Of a stretch of DNA of 64,000 nucleotides, positions 34,702 through 46,427 are shown one piece after another (the stretch's first letter is position 1; every line of letters begins with the position of its first letter). Below the pieces are notes generated by a model. The model had not been told where the DNA came from. It did no database searches and was given only the letters and a program-made list of their open reading frames with translations. The DNA is taken from the NCBI GenBank assembly GCA_050084515.1, contig CM114273.1:44020001-44084000 (forward strand). The letters are read 5' to 3'. This DNA is from Blasia pusilla (Eukaryota > Marchantiophyta > Marchantiopsida > Blasiales). The translations under genes were made by a program, and so were the position numbers.

Positions 34702-34920
34702 TTGCAGTGGTCTTACATTTATTGCAAGACCTGGTAACTTCAGCGGGCACAAGACTTGGGCAAGTAGTTATAAAATCTAGGCTAATGGGATGGGTCATGG
34801 GGTGCAGTCGAAGTGATCCTAGTTCAAAATTGACCGAGCACTTCTTTTTGGCACTCCTCCCTTACTTACTTGCCCACGTTCAAGCTGCCCGGTCTCGCAA
34901 TAAATGAAAGACCGCTGCAA
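34702..34920. repeat. Fold-back element with ~30-bp terminal inverted repeats
   Basis: The left arm 34702-34731 (starts TTGCAGTGGTCTT) and right arm 34891-34920 match as inverted repeats at all but three positions. The complementarity continues inward, with gaps, to GGGCAAGTA on both sides. A related CTCTTACTTGCCT...CGTTCAAGCT segment recurs at about 34650, 34860 and 35465. Confidence 0.7.
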
Positions 34921-35685
34921 TCACCAAGCAACAATACAAGCAAGACTACAAGCTGCCACACTTGACCACTCAACCTCCCGGCGCGCCACCAAACCTCTCG
35001 GAGTTTGGTTCCGGCTTTACCCACTCACACTCTCTGATTTCTAATCACCAGGGCTCTGTTCTCCACATAAGGAGCAATCCAGGGAACCACACTCAGAACT
35101 CAGCCAGCCAACCTGATTTCGACGGCGCTTCCACGTGACTCACTACTAGGCTGAACCAAAGAACCTCTCTCTCTCACTCCAAGGCCAAGACACTCTAATC
35201 CAATTGACCCTGAGTTGATAGCAATCTGATCTAGCTTCAAACACCTGTCCAGCAATCTTGCCCAAGCTCGCTCGATCCTTCTCGACCACGCGTTACACTC
35301 CACCTCTCGAGACTCCGCCTCAAGCTTTCAGGTCGCGCGATCCCCCGATTTCACAGCACCCCTTCGTCTTTGCGCAGGAACCCTCATCGCTACACATCTG
35401 TTCTCACTGCCCGCGACCCCATGCTCCAAGGCCAAGACACTCTATGGGCTTTGTACGACCTCCCCTCTTACTTGCCTGCCCGCGTTCAAGCTGCCCTATC
35501 CCGCAATCTACATCATTATGGTAGAGTGTTTTCTTGATTTGCAAACACCTCTCTTTTTAACATATAGAAACCAAGCAGCAAGAAAAAAATATGAAATTGC
35601 TGCTTTTCCCTTCCGTTCACATACTACACATTAACAAACAAACAAACAAAAACTCTTTTTTACCTTATTAGTAAATGCAAGACCA
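34921..35685. other. Repeat-derived intergenic sequence
   Basis: Holds a third copy of the CTTGCCTGCCCGCGTTCAAGCT motif (about 35470). No supported gene; short ORFs only. Confidence 0.4.
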
Positions 35686-35687
35686 GG

Positions 35688-35760
35688 GGTATCTATATCC
35701 GGTGGTATATCCACGAGTATCTATATCCGGTTTAATATCCGTGGGTATCTATATCCGGTG
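35688..35760. repeat. ~28-bp tandem repeat, three units
   Basis: GTATCTATATCCGGT recurs at 28-base spacing three times with an ATATCC-containing remainder, about 70-140 bases upstream of the LRR-gene TATA candidate. Confidence 0.75.
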
Positions 35761-35831
35761 GCTCGACTTCGCGGGCTTGGGTGTGGCGCACCCGGGATAA
35801 GATCACGGGCCGAGACGGCTGAGGCGGGCGT

Positions 35832-35838
35832 TATTTAA
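35832..35838 (+). promoter_or_regulatory. TATA-like box candidate for the LRR gene
   Basis: TATTTAA lies in a GC-rich surround (GGGCGTTATTTAACGCG). A good donor (CTC|GTAAGTAAG) at 36296 suggests a 5' UTR exon of about 430 bases followed by a UTR intron. This is inferred only from motif and position. Confidence 0.3.
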
Positions 35839-36059
35839 CGCGAGGCTTTTGGGTGTTGACGGGGTCGGTGGTTCGTTCGTTCGTTCGTTCGGAGGAGGAG
35901 GGGGCTTTGGTGTCCGAAACGATCGGAGTGCCTCGGAAGTTCGAAGCTATTGGGTCATGTACCTCCACCGGAGTGCTACGCCTACGGGCAAAAAAAAATA
36001 TATATTTTTCGGGTCTTCAATTGGACACGACGGATTCTGTTGACTTTCGGGTTATCGCT

Positions 36060-36245
36060 TCGTGACTGCGAAGTCTCGATCGAAGCCATCGAACGTCGAT
36101 CGTCGTTCGTGACTGCGAAGTCTCGATCGATGCCATCGAGCGTCGATCGGATTTCGTCACACCGAAGCGTCGATCGAAGCCATCGAAAGTCGATCGTCTT
36201 TCGTCACTGCGAAGCCTGGATCGAAGCCACTGAACGTCGACCGTC
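36060..36245. repeat. ~47-bp tandem array, four units
   Basis: Units carry CGTGACTGCGAAGTCTCGAT, then GAAGCCATCGAACGTCGATCG, with growing divergence from left to right. It lies inside the presumed 5' UTR exon of the LRR gene and is rich in CGATCG palindromes. Confidence 0.8.
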
Positions 36246-36469
36246 TGCTCTGCTTTTGTTGGGCTGCGGAGATCGATTGTGTGTTGCCTTCTCTCGTAAG
36301 TAAGAGGTCATTCGGGTGGCCCCGGGGTTTCGCTATCGATTGGCTCACGTGGGGGTAGTTGGGGAGGAGATACTTGACTTGCAGGTGCAGTGGAGTCTGC
36401 TGCGATTCTGAGGGTTTAAATGCGACCGATCGGCGGTGGAAGTCCTCTATTCCTGCGTTTTTTTCTGAA

Positions 36470-36860
36470 GTGTCTTGCTGGTTGAGGTGAGAGGTCTCGT
36501 GGCTATGGCGGATGTGGGCTACAGATGGACTGCAATCTTTCGTGACCTGCTGCTTCTTGCACTTGGAGTCATGGCTGTCAGGAAGATGAGCTAGAAATCG
36601 ACTGCTTTCCTTCGTCTTCTGCTGCTTCTTGGGCTTATTGCACGTTGAGATGAGAGAGCTCATGGCTATGGGGAAGATGAGCTGAAAATCGACTGCTCTC
36701 CTTCGTCTGCTGCTGCTTCTTGCACATTGAGATGAGAGAGCTCATGGCTATGGGGAAGATGAGCTAGAAATCGACTGCTCTCCTTCGTCTTCTGCTGCTT
36801 CTAGCACTTTGAGATGAGAGAACTCATGTCTATGGGGAAGATGGCCGAGAAATCGACTCC
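36470..36860. repeat. ~80-110-bp tandem array upstream of the LRR gene
   Basis: Four or more units contain TTGAGATGAGAGAGCTCATG, GCTATGGGGAAGATGAGCT and AATCGACTGCT...CTTCGTC, with length variation. Located in the presumed 5' UTR intron. Confidence 0.75.
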
Positions 36861-37074
36861 TTCTTGCCCACTGCTATCGGATCCCAAGAATCCCTCGTTG
36901 TATAATTGGATGGAGCAGGAGAACAGACCAGAGATCTGATGACTATGGCAAACATGGGCCAGCAATCGAATTCTCTCTCCTGATATCTTGCCCATGATAT
37001 CGGCTCCCAAGCATCCATCGTCGTCGTACATTTCGATCCAGCAGATTGTTGTCCAACAGTTTAATCGAGCTGCA

Positions 37075-37665
37075 GAGCAGACTGGACGTAGGAGAGCAGA
37101 TCCTTGCCCCCCCCCCCCACTTCCACGAAGCAGGAGAGAAAACTAGAGCTCCGATCCCACATGGGTTCCCCCCCACCACCATTCTTGGTACGGTTCGATC
37201 CCGCAGATCGTTCCCAGCCAGAGCGAGCAGGAGAGCAGATCCTCGCCCACTTCCAGAGAGCAGACTAGAGCTCCGATCGACATCGATTCCCCACCACCCA
37301 TTCTTGGTGCGGTTCGATCCATTAGATTGTTCCCAGGTGCAGGTCTTTGGCGATTTCGAGGGAGCTGGAGAGAGGATTAGAGGTCCGATCGACTCCCCAC
37401 CGCCCATTCTCGGCACGGTTCGATCCAGCAGATTGTTCCCAGCTCGGCGAGCAGGAGAGGATCTCGAAGGAGCTGGAGAGAACTGCGTGGGCGACTGGAG
37501 CTCCGACCGACTTCGAGTCATCGACTCCCAGAGAGCACACCTGAGCTCCGATCGACATCGATTCCCCACCGCCCCATTCTCGGTACGGTTCGATTCGGCA
37601 GATAGATGGAGCTGGAGAGCAGCACCTCTTTGCCCATCTCGAGGGAGCGGGAGAGAGGACGAGAG
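37075..37665. repeat. ~110-bp tandem array just upstream of the LRR gene
   Basis: About five units share GAGCTCCGATCGACATCGAT, TCCCCACC(A/G)CCCATTCT, GGT(A/G)CGGTTCGATCC and AGATTGTTCCCAG. Several reading frames stay open through it by chance. It ends 110 bases before the start codon. Confidence 0.8.
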
Positions 37666-37775
37666 ATCTGGTGAACATCGGCTTCCCAGCTTCGATCATC
37701 GTCTGGTTCGTTCGATATCGGGCAGATCAATTCGACGAAGAGAGAGCAGAAGAGAGAAAGATCTGTCTGTCGGAC

Positions 37776-39794
37776 ATGGAGAAGAAGAAGACTGTAGATG
37801 ATGATGCCTGGGCGGACGGCCCCGACGGCGGACTAGACGGTACAGACGGTGTACTAGACGCCAAGATAGACGTGAGAGATGGCGAAGACGACTTCTCCTC
37901 CTGGGAGACCGTCGACGGCGACCCCATGGCCGTCGATAGCGACGACGACTTGTACGGCGACGGCGAGTTCTACGCTGCGGAGCCCGAAGACGCAGGCCTG
38001 GACAGCGTGGAGTACCAGCTCCGCGTCGCGCTGGAGCGCTCCATCCTGGAAGCCACGGCGGCAGTGGGAGGAGTCGCAAGCTCCAGCACAGAGAGCGCGG
38101 ACGCTGACGCGTACCCGAAGCCGATCTGGAGCCGGATCCCGGACCCGAACCCGAACCCGAAGCGCAGAGAAGGCGGTCCGCCGAGGGAGGACGAGAGAGA
38201 GAGCGCCCTAAACAGAGAAGAAGCCCTGGAAACGGAGCGCCGTCGACGGCCAGTCGCCGCCGTCGACATGTTCGCGGATACGACGGAGCCGATCGCCGAT
38301 CCCGAGCGGAGCCGTCGCCTCCCGCGCGCTCTGGAGGAGCTCCTGCAGGGCCTCCAGGGCTCCGAGGCTCTGGGGACGATGCCGGACTTGTGGGAGCCCA
38401 GGTTCGGGGACTTCTTCTGCGTGGGCGGCACGGAGTGGAACTCCGAGGTGCGGCACCGCGTGCTGGCAGCCATCGGCAGCAGCTCGTGCCTTCACAAGGT
38501 GAGAATCTACGGCAGCTACGCCCTCACTGCCAGCGAGATGGCCGCGCTGCTGACTCCGCTGCGCTCCAACCCCGCCATCCAAGAGGTGTCCCTCGTGCGG
38601 ATGCGCGAAGATCTCGCTGGCACCCTATGCGCGTGCCGTCTGCTTGGCGACGTGCTCCGAGCCCCCGGGAACGCCATCAGGAAGCTGAGCTTCACGTCCA
38701 CTTCGGTGTCCCCGGCGTGCGTGGCCGCGCTGGCGTCGGGACTGCAGGACAACCGCGACAGCAACGCGCTGGAAACCGTCGCCGTCGAGGGCTGGGGCGA
38801 CTGCGACGTTGCCGTCCAGATCGGGGAGATCGTCCGGGGCGCCCCGCGCCTGTCCTCCCTCTATCTGGGGCACTCCCAGAGCGTGCACCCCGGCGCGTCG
38901 GAGGCCCTCCGGGCAGCTCTGCTGCTGCCCTCCACGGCGCTCCGCACGCTCGCCGTCAGTTCCCTGGACGACGGCGGGCTGGAGTCCCTCGTGCGGATGC
39001 TCGCCTCTAACCGGAGCGTGAAGCAGCTGCACATCGTGCTCGCGACGGGCTGCAAAGTGCCGGCATCCGCTCTGGTGGACCTCCTCTCCGGCAGCGGCGG
39101 AGCTCTGGAAGAAATAACCTTCGCACAGACGCTCTCGCCCTTCCTCCGCCGCGAATGGCGTGAGATCGGGCTCTCCTTGCTGCGCAACCCCGCGTTTCGA
39201 AGCCTTTCGATCGGGATCTGCGAGATCGACACGGCCCCGAGCATCGACAGTCTCGTCCAGGGGTTCGGCGACGTCGACGGCCCTCTGCCGAAGCCCGTCA
39301 TCGAGCTCGGCATCACCATCCACACATCCGCCTTGGCAAATCTGCCGCACCCAAGTAGTAGTATCGATTGGACCCGATTCTGCCAGTTCGTCCGCTGCAG
39401 CAGCTTCCTCAAGGACCTGAAGCTCTCCTTCGTTCTGGAATCGGGCCCCGTACCCTCTTCGAGTCTCCAGTCGCTTCTGGAGAGCGTCGCCCACAACCCG
39501 TCCTTGAAGTCCCTGGCGGTTCGCGTCCCCGCGTACCGGAAAGGGTGCCCGTGGCGCTCCCTGTTCGATGGCTTGCGAGTCAATTCGACTCTCGCGAAGC
39601 TGACCCTGGTCGGGCATCTGGACGAGGCTGAGTTCGATTCGCTCCTGGATCTGCTCGCCGTCAACTCTTCGCTGGAGAGCGTCGATCTGCAGAGGAGTCA
39701 GTGGGACCTTGACGGAAGGGAAGCACGAGTGAGAAGTGCTCTGGAGCGAAACCGCGAGCTTCGGTCGAGGCGGGCGCCGATCGAACTGGGCTAG
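37776..39794 (+). CDS. Leucine-rich-repeat (ribonuclease-inhibitor-like) protein, intronless
   Basis: A single GC-rich exon encodes 672 residues from the first in-frame ATG at 37776 to TAG 39794. Residues 1 to about 110 are very acidic (runs of D and E); 110-200 are low-complexity with a PNPNPK stretch. From about 230 to 640 the protein is made of irregular ~28-residue leucine repeats of the RI/NLR-like type (LLTPLRSNPAIQEVSL; LLASNRSVKQLHIVL; LAVNSSLESVDLQ). It ends in a basic helix (RVRSALERNRELRSRR). No kinase, NB-ARC, TIR, F-box, signal peptide or membrane segment is seen, so a cytoplasmic or nuclear scaffold is likeliest. Such LRR proteins are expanded in bryophytes; its partner is unknown. 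Antisense long ORFs are due to GC bias. Confidence 0.8.
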   Translation: MEKKKTVDDDAWADGPDGGLDGTDGVLDAKIDVRDGEDDFSSWETVDGDPMAVDSDDDLYGDGEFYAAEPEDAGLDSVEYQLRVALERSILEATAAVGGVASSSTESADADAYPKPIWSRIPDPNPNPKRREGGPPREDERESALNREEALETERRRRPVAAVDMFADTTEPIADPERSRRLPRALEELLQGLQGSEALGTMPDLWEPRFGDFFCVGGTEWNSEVRHRVLAAIGSSSCLHKVRIYGSYALTASEMAALLTPLRSNPAIQEVSLVRMREDLAGTLCACRLLGDVLRAPGNAIRKLSFTSTSVSPACVAALASGLQDNRDSNALETVAVEGWGDCDVAVQIGEIVRGAPRLSSLYLGHSQSVHPGASEALRAALLLPSTALRTLAVSSLDDGGLESLVRMLASNRSVKQLHIVLATGCKVPASALVDLLSGSGGALEEITFAQTLSPFLRREWREIGLSLLRNPAFRSLSIGICEIDTAPSIDSLVQGFGDVDGPLPKPVIELGITIHTSALANLPHPSSSIDWTRFCQFVRCSSFLKDLKLSFVLESGPVPSSSLQSLLESVAHNPSLKSLAVRVPAYRKGCPWRSLFDGLRVNSTLAKLTLVGHLDEAEFDSLLDLLAVNSSLESVDLQRSQWDLDGREARVRSALERNRELRSRRAPIELG

Positions 39795-42170
39795 CCTCTC
39801 CGGTTCGAACTGCGGGATCTCGCAAGAGAGACGAACCATAGAAAAAAATTCTGTTTGGGCCCTCCACCACGAGTGTAGAATTCATATTCGCCATGTCCTT
39901 CTTGTACATTCCGTATAAAGTGTAAATATATAAAAAAAAAGATCTGCCATTTTCTTGTGTAAATCGTATTCCATCCGTATTATAAAATCTTCACACTTTT
40001 CAGAAAAACCTGCAGTTCCCGATCAAACGGTTGAGAAGAGAAGGAAGACCGCTCTCCACGAGCGAATCGGACGAGTTCAAGAGAAAAGTGTGCACCAATT
40101 CCTCAACCAGTCTAGAAAGTGCGATCGGGTCTTTTCTGGCAAAAGGTATAGCCCATCAGATTCTGGTCATCAGAATCAATTCGAAGGGAAGGCCGACTTC
40201 GTTCAGTGAGCGAATCGGACAGATTCAAGAGAAGGGACACGGATTTCTGAACTGGAGTCCTGTAGGCTTTCTGTGTTCGGCTGTAGATTTGGAAGTACGC
40301 ACACCAATCCTGCCCACCAGATTCTGCCAGTCGGAGGAAAACGTTTAGAGCTTCCGTTTCGAAGGGAAGGTGGACTTTCAACATTGAGCGAACTGGACAG
40401 ATTCTGAAGAAAGTACACGGATTTCTGAAATGGAGCCCTCTAGGCTGTCTCTCGACAGAATCTGTTTTGTTCTAGATCCGAAAGAAGGCTCAACAATCCT
40501 GCCCACGAGATTCTGCCAGTTCTGGTGAGAAAATATAGAGTTTGCGAGTGAATCACAAGAAGAGGAGGCGACCGTTTTCCGTGATCGAATCGATCCGACT
40601 GAAGGAAACCAAGTATACCCGCAGATTACCAAACGCCTCAGCGCTTTGGGCTCTCGCATACGCGAGGGGAGTGGACTAATTCGATCGAATTCAACCGATG
40701 ATCCCTTGGGGGCTCCTTTCCGTTCAGTTCATTCCTTGGAGTAACAACAACACGAACGTATCTCATCTCCCTTCACCCGATTTTTTCTCATACCCTAAAC
40801 AACAATCGCAGCCTTCTGGAGCTCTTCTCAAGGTTCTCCCAGAGGCTCCAGAGCTCCTTCCTTGCGCGATCTGCAACACAACCACGAGGATCGAGCAGTT
40901 GTTCGAAGCAGGAGCCCTCCAGATCCCGATCGACACTAACGAGCAGTTGTAGGGGTCCAGCACATCCGGGAATTAAGGCGGAAACGTCCCCGAAATATGC
41001 GAAGGAATGCGAACACTTCGGAGGCGAAAGTTGAGAAGAAACGTGAACATTTCGGAGCTGAAATGTGCGACTAAATGGACGTTTCGGAGGTAAAGCATGC
41101 GAAGAAATGAATGTACATATGCGAATAATCGTGACATTTCGGCGCCGAATTATGCGAAGAAATGTGAACATTCGGAGGTAAAACTTGCCAACCCCAAACG
41201 GGAATCGATCATGCCACGAGAAAATGTAGCGTGCATCCGAAATCCTCGCGACGGTGCACTCGATGGACGCCAGTATAACTGTCATCCGTCCGAAAATCTC
41301 GAGATTCGGTCCAGAACGAGTGTACGAGCAGTCGATGTTTGCAGTGCAGTCCAATCGAGTCTACTTTCGGAGGCGATTCGGAGCGCTTCTCTCCTGCAGA
41401 GATCGTTTTGAAAGCCAGAGATCTGAAGCACATCCGTTTCACCCCATCATTTCGTTCTGGGGCTGCACCCACACTCCACAGCCCTCGACCATGAGAGCGA
41501 TTCGTGGCTATGAGGCAATCGATTCTCGGGGGGCGTTAATCCGAATCCCTCTTCAGCAGCCTCTCTCGTCTCGGAACTCCTCTACTCCGCTATGACAAGA
41601 ATCGCCCAGAGCTTCATGCCGACGACATTCATGTTCGGTCTTCTCCTCTCCCACATCCTCATCGAAGTTCCTTCAGATCCGCTTCGAAACTCCTTCCGTC
41701 TCTGCATCAACAGAGTATCCAATCGAAACATATGTCCTATTCGTGCGATTGAGCTCGGATCCAGATCCGACACCCGATCTGGAAACCAGAGGATGTCGGA
41801 GCTTTCCAGATCCAGTGTCGGATTCGAAGGTCCTTCCAGTTTGCTCGATCCTTATGGTTCAGTGATTCTCGAGCTCTGCCATCGGATCTGTCGTTGGTTT
41901 CCGACGTTGATTTGGAACTTCGACTCCGATTCAAACCTCAAGAGGCTATTTTCACGTTCGAAACATCACTCTTTCTGTTGGCGTTGAACACATAGGGGAT
42001 CCAGAGAATCGGATCCTCGAATTCTCGCACTCCGACGCAAACCCCAAGAGGCTATATTTACGTTCGAAACACTATTCTTTCTGTCGGCGTTGAACACGTA
42101 GGAGATCCAGAGAATCGGATCCTCGAACTCTCGCGTGGAAATCACGGGCCATCGAATGAGCTTTCTGGAA
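39795..42170. other. Repeat-rich intergenic region after the LRR gene
   Basis: No supported gene. Degenerate repeats include 40.06-40.45 kb (units with GAGCGAATCGGACAGATTC...GGATTTCTGAA), 40.99-41.19 kb (about five ~45-bp units with GCGAAGAAATGTGAACATTTC) and 41.93-42.14 kb (next entry). A 188-codon minus ORF at 40788-41354 runs through the middle array and looks spurious. Confidence 0.5.
41935..42140. repeat. ~100-bp tandem duplication
   Basis: Two units share AAGAGGCTAT, ACGTTCGAAACA, TCTTTCTGT(T/C)GGCGTTGAACAC and GGATCCAGAGAATCGGATCC, in direct tandem. Confidence 0.85.
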
Positions 42171-43096
42171 TCGGCGCCAAAGAATGGAAGAGTCTCTCGA
42201 GGATTTTCACTTCCTTCATACTCTGAGGTATGTCTTGTACTTTGGAGCGATTCGACACTCGTTTCGGGGCTTCCATCCTAATCCAAACCCACATCGATTG
42301 ACGATGGTGATGCTGACCATTCAGTTTTTTTCCCGGTGCTCCATCGCACCGTTCTTGGGACCCAAGAAACACCATCGTCCGTTTCGAACCAATCTCGACA
42401 AGAGGTCTTCATATGAGATTGCAAACGACCACAACAATCTCTCAGATATGAGATTGTCCTCCAGGTGCTCGAGCCACTGCTTTCTGTAGTTTGATCAGAA
42501 TCTGGGCCCATTGCTTCCACAGTTTATGGTCGAAGCACAGTTCAAGTTGAACAGCTACTTGTCAATCGTGTGAAGTGTTTGAAGCAGATTGGATTGTATT
42601 CTGGGATCTGCATTTGAGAGTTTGATCTCATCCTTCTCTGAACTTCGGAGTCAAGTCGAACATCTTAATGATGGGAAGAATGTTGAGTCTTCAGAAATCA
42701 TTCTGCAAGACTCCATTTTCTCTGAAGCTCCACTGAACTCACTCCCAAGAAAATGGATTGCAATGGAATAGTCGAAGAGAAATCTGATGAGTTTACGACA
42801 ACATTGCTCTCATTCTCAAGGACTCCATTTTTTCTCTGAATCTCCACTGGACTCACTCGCAAGAAAGTCAATTGCAATGCAATGGATCGTGATAAAGCTG
42901 TTGAGTCTACGCACACATAACTATCATCCTGAAAGACTCCATGCCCTTTGAAGCTGCGCTGGATGCACTGGCGAGGAAGTCGGCTGCAATTTCGTATCAA
43001 AATGTGATTTTCTTTGATAGTCCGCTTTACTCAATGCTTTTCTGCTGTGGACGTAACTGGCGAATTGCACCAACTAATTCCAACCAACTTCTCACA

Positions 43097-43127
43097 GGAA
43101 AATGGCACCGAACAGGTGCCATTTTCC
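43097..43127. repeat. 13-bp perfect hairpin
   Basis: GGAAAATGGCACC (43097-43109) and GGTGCCATTTTCC (43115-43127) are exact inverted repeats around GAACA. Confidence 0.9.
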
Positions 43128-44146
43128 AGTAAAGAGTCACTCTCTCTCGATCTTCATCTCTAACAATTACACAGACTTTGGAACTCTTTCAGGTGCTGAA
43201 ATGCAACAGACTGAATCCCAATTGAAGAGTCACAAAGTCGACCAATTTCACAGCAGCACAACTCGTTTACCCAACTCAGACTTCACAGATCCCATCTCAA
43301 ATCTCCCGTGAGCATTTTCGAATCTCTCTTCTCTTACTGATTGCTCGTCAACTGCAATCACTAAAAGCACCATCAGAACAACACCGAACTGGACTGTACT
43401 GTTATCATCCTATATATGCTCGCATTGCTAGTACACATCCACCTGCGCATCTCGGAGCTTTCTGATCTCGGGTAGTCAATGGTCAACATCAGCACTAATG
43501 CTGCATACATTCTGTACACGTTTCGTTCTGAGATATTTGTTAGGTCCACTCGAATGTTTCAGACTTCTCCTCTTGATATTGAGCTCCGATCACTACGACA
43601 TCCGTCTCAAATTGGCTGTCATTTGGGTACTCGACCGCAAAATTCTCTGAATGCTGCAGACAACACCAGCCACATCTTAGTTGCCCTACTTCATTCACAT
43701 CATGGCTGCTTGCGTTCATTTTCTAGATGACTCTAGGAAGTCTCAGCACCTCCCGAGTGCTGACATTTGGACACACTGAGGACAAACATCATGCAATCAA
43801 TAGCTGTAGAATACCTTACAACAAAAGATAATGGAACTGTACTTTAAACGATCAGCCATTGGAAGCCTGTCTCAAAACACACTTGGCATGAAGTGAACCA
43901 CTACACTACAACTACTATTGTACTGGAAGACACCAGCCAAAGCAGACATGTCTTTATACATATCTGGAATGAAGTGAAGAACAATACTCCTACCATCCAT
44001 GCAGTGATTCAATTTATGCCACATTTTGAAACCTAACTGTTCTCTTACATTCCATTGATTCCCATGGAACTTCTTATCTGATTCCTGAAGGTGGTGACAA
44101 ATCAAGATGGGTTATTATTCCACTCATGATATGTGGCATTTATCAT

Positions 44147-44178
44147 TCATATATATATATATAGATAGATAGATAGAT
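44147..44178. repeat. (AT)n(GATA)n microsatellite
   Basis: A simple AT run followed by four to five GATA units. Confidence 0.9.
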
Positions 44179-46427
44179 GGAATGAAAGAATGAATTACTA
44201 ATTCTACCCACCGAAACAGGCACTCTACATGTCCCAACGGAAAGCTTTGTGAGGGTAGAGATAGAATTTCTAGTTCTACCCTGTAATGAGTAAAAAAAAA
44301 GGTGCCCTCCTATCATAGTGTAGAGACAGACATGTTAGGAGTTGATAGCACACTAGACATCGCCACAAACACACTCATCTGTTGAAAGAGAGTAGATTGC
44401 TTGAGACATCAGTCAGACAGCCCACTGCTGCCAGGCTGTTGGGAAGTAATGTTTCCACACACACTGGTTCTGGAAGGGATTACATTACTTAGAATACGTG
44501 CACTTTTGCACAGGTCCAATATGGAGTGCCTTACTGGTAAATAATAGTGTCCTGCGATTCTGGTAGTGAAATGTTTGTATCAAAGTCTCAGGAGGATTTA
44601 CTTAAAAGAATGCACTTACATTCATTACAAGGACAGCATTTTGGCACAAGACCTAGCGCCTTGAAGAAGAAAATGGACAAGAGTTAGGGAGAGGTTTCAA
44701 GGTTGGCACAGATATGAATGGAAAACCATGTGCATACTCCTCAGTTCTATACAAGTTAATGGTCTATGCATGAATCTACTTCACGTCAAATCATTTGATG
44801 AGATACTTTCAGCACCAGAGTCAACAATCCCACTTGACAGCATACGAATGTTGAATGCGATTGGTTATTATCGTCTGGTGAGATTAATATGACTGCCCAT
44901 TAAACGAATGCAATGCTGCGATCCCCTTGCATCATTAGAGCTTGTTCCCATTCCCATTGAAGATGGCCTCAGATCGTAGCAAGATGAAAGTGGGGACGGT
45001 GACAATTTCTTCAAAAGGACCAGGACCAAAACTACTCTATGAGAGGTAGAAGAGTCTGAGAGGCAGGGTAATTGGTCAGTGCCAGAAAACTTGCAATTGC
45101 AGGAAGTAACTTTTGATTTGGATGAAGCAGATCAGGGAAAGGGGAGTTGTGACTCGAATTACTCTTGGTCACAACATGAAAATATCTGGTGATTCATGTA
45201 TGGAACTAAGTAGACAAATCCCCCACACAATGCTTTTATGGAAGGTCAGGGGACAGACTGGAAGCCCGAAATTACATGTACAAGGCGTCAATGGCCCTGG
45301 CTTAAAAACTCAAGTAGAAAAAAGATTGTACACTAAAAAACTTCTGTAATACAGTCTTGGACAACCACCGACCGCATGATCGAAGGACCCAGGAACGCAA
45401 TTGGTGGCTAGTAATGTTCACAACTCAACTAACCCAACGGTTAGTTTGCAACCCGGCATCGAAGGCTACCTAAACAGTCAAGTACTAAGATACGATCATG
45501 GCTTAATGCTACCACAAACGTGAGGAGAACTCAACTGTGGCAACTTTGAGCGCTGCAGTATCACAAGGTAAGTTTATGTTGTAATGGGAAGTGCAACAAT
45601 CCGTGTGCATTAGAAAGACTCGGTCAAGAAAACCCCACAGTTGAAGAGGTTGTTTTGGTTGTGTGCCAGTTGTGAGAATTGCAATACCCGAAGTGAAGCT
45701 CATGATTCCGTGCAAGGTGCAACTGCCTATGTGCAGAAACAAATCATAAGGGAAGAAAAACCTCCAGTGATTCTCAGTTTACTGAATATATCCCAATTTG
45801 AGCATGGGCTAATAAATTACAAATCTCTATCCCATCACTGCAAGCCATGACAACAAGAGCTACCATGAAGATTGCCATGCCGACCCAGGGGATGGGATAG
45901 TGTCAATCCGTGAATCTACTGAGCTTCAATAGGTCATCATGGCTCGGCTGGTTCAAGCTTTTGAAGCCTGGAACGCTTCTCTGATCTCATGACCCACCTG
46001 ACATCCAACCGGAGCCGGATAGGGAATTATCCAACCGTCCAAGAAGGACCCAAATGGTCCTAAAATGGTATTCTAATACTTGCTCAGGCTCATCCTTATG
46101 GGATTTAAGTCCTTCCCGAGGCTCATCCAAGATGCAAGACTGTGTAGCAATCTTCACCATAAGTCTGTCAATCAGGGATACATAATCGGCCATTTACCCA
46201 CATAATGCCTATGAAATAAGCAGCAATCCAATGCTCTCTCTAACTGAGTCATGACCTTGCATTGTCTAAATTATCTTCTGAGACCAGACATTCGATGAGA
46301 ACATCCCCTAGTAGGCAAGGAGATGAAGTTACAAATATTGGAGATTGTGACAGAGGAGAAGCTATCAATGGAATGTTGTTCACGGGAAATCTGAGGACAT
46401 GATGATGAGAGACTAGTATATCAAGCA

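Larger units (their letters stand above)
42171..46427. other. Intergenic region downstream of the ODA1-like gene
   Basis: No supported coding region. It contains a degenerate ~120-bp three-unit tandem repeat (42.68-42.98 kb; GACTCCATTTTCTCTGAA core), a 13-bp hairpin at 43.1 kb and a GATA microsatellite at 44.15 kb. The part next to 46.4 kb is probably the 3' UTR of the ODA1-like gene. Confidence 0.45.

Noticed and set aside
38625-39839. 404-codon antisense ORF over the LRR gene
   Set aside because: GC-rich codon-position shadow; the plus frame has the leucine repeat pattern and an ATG start.
40788-41354. 188-codon minus ORF in the LRR-ODA1 intergenic region
   Set aside because: It spans a ~45-bp degenerate tandem array and shows no family motif.
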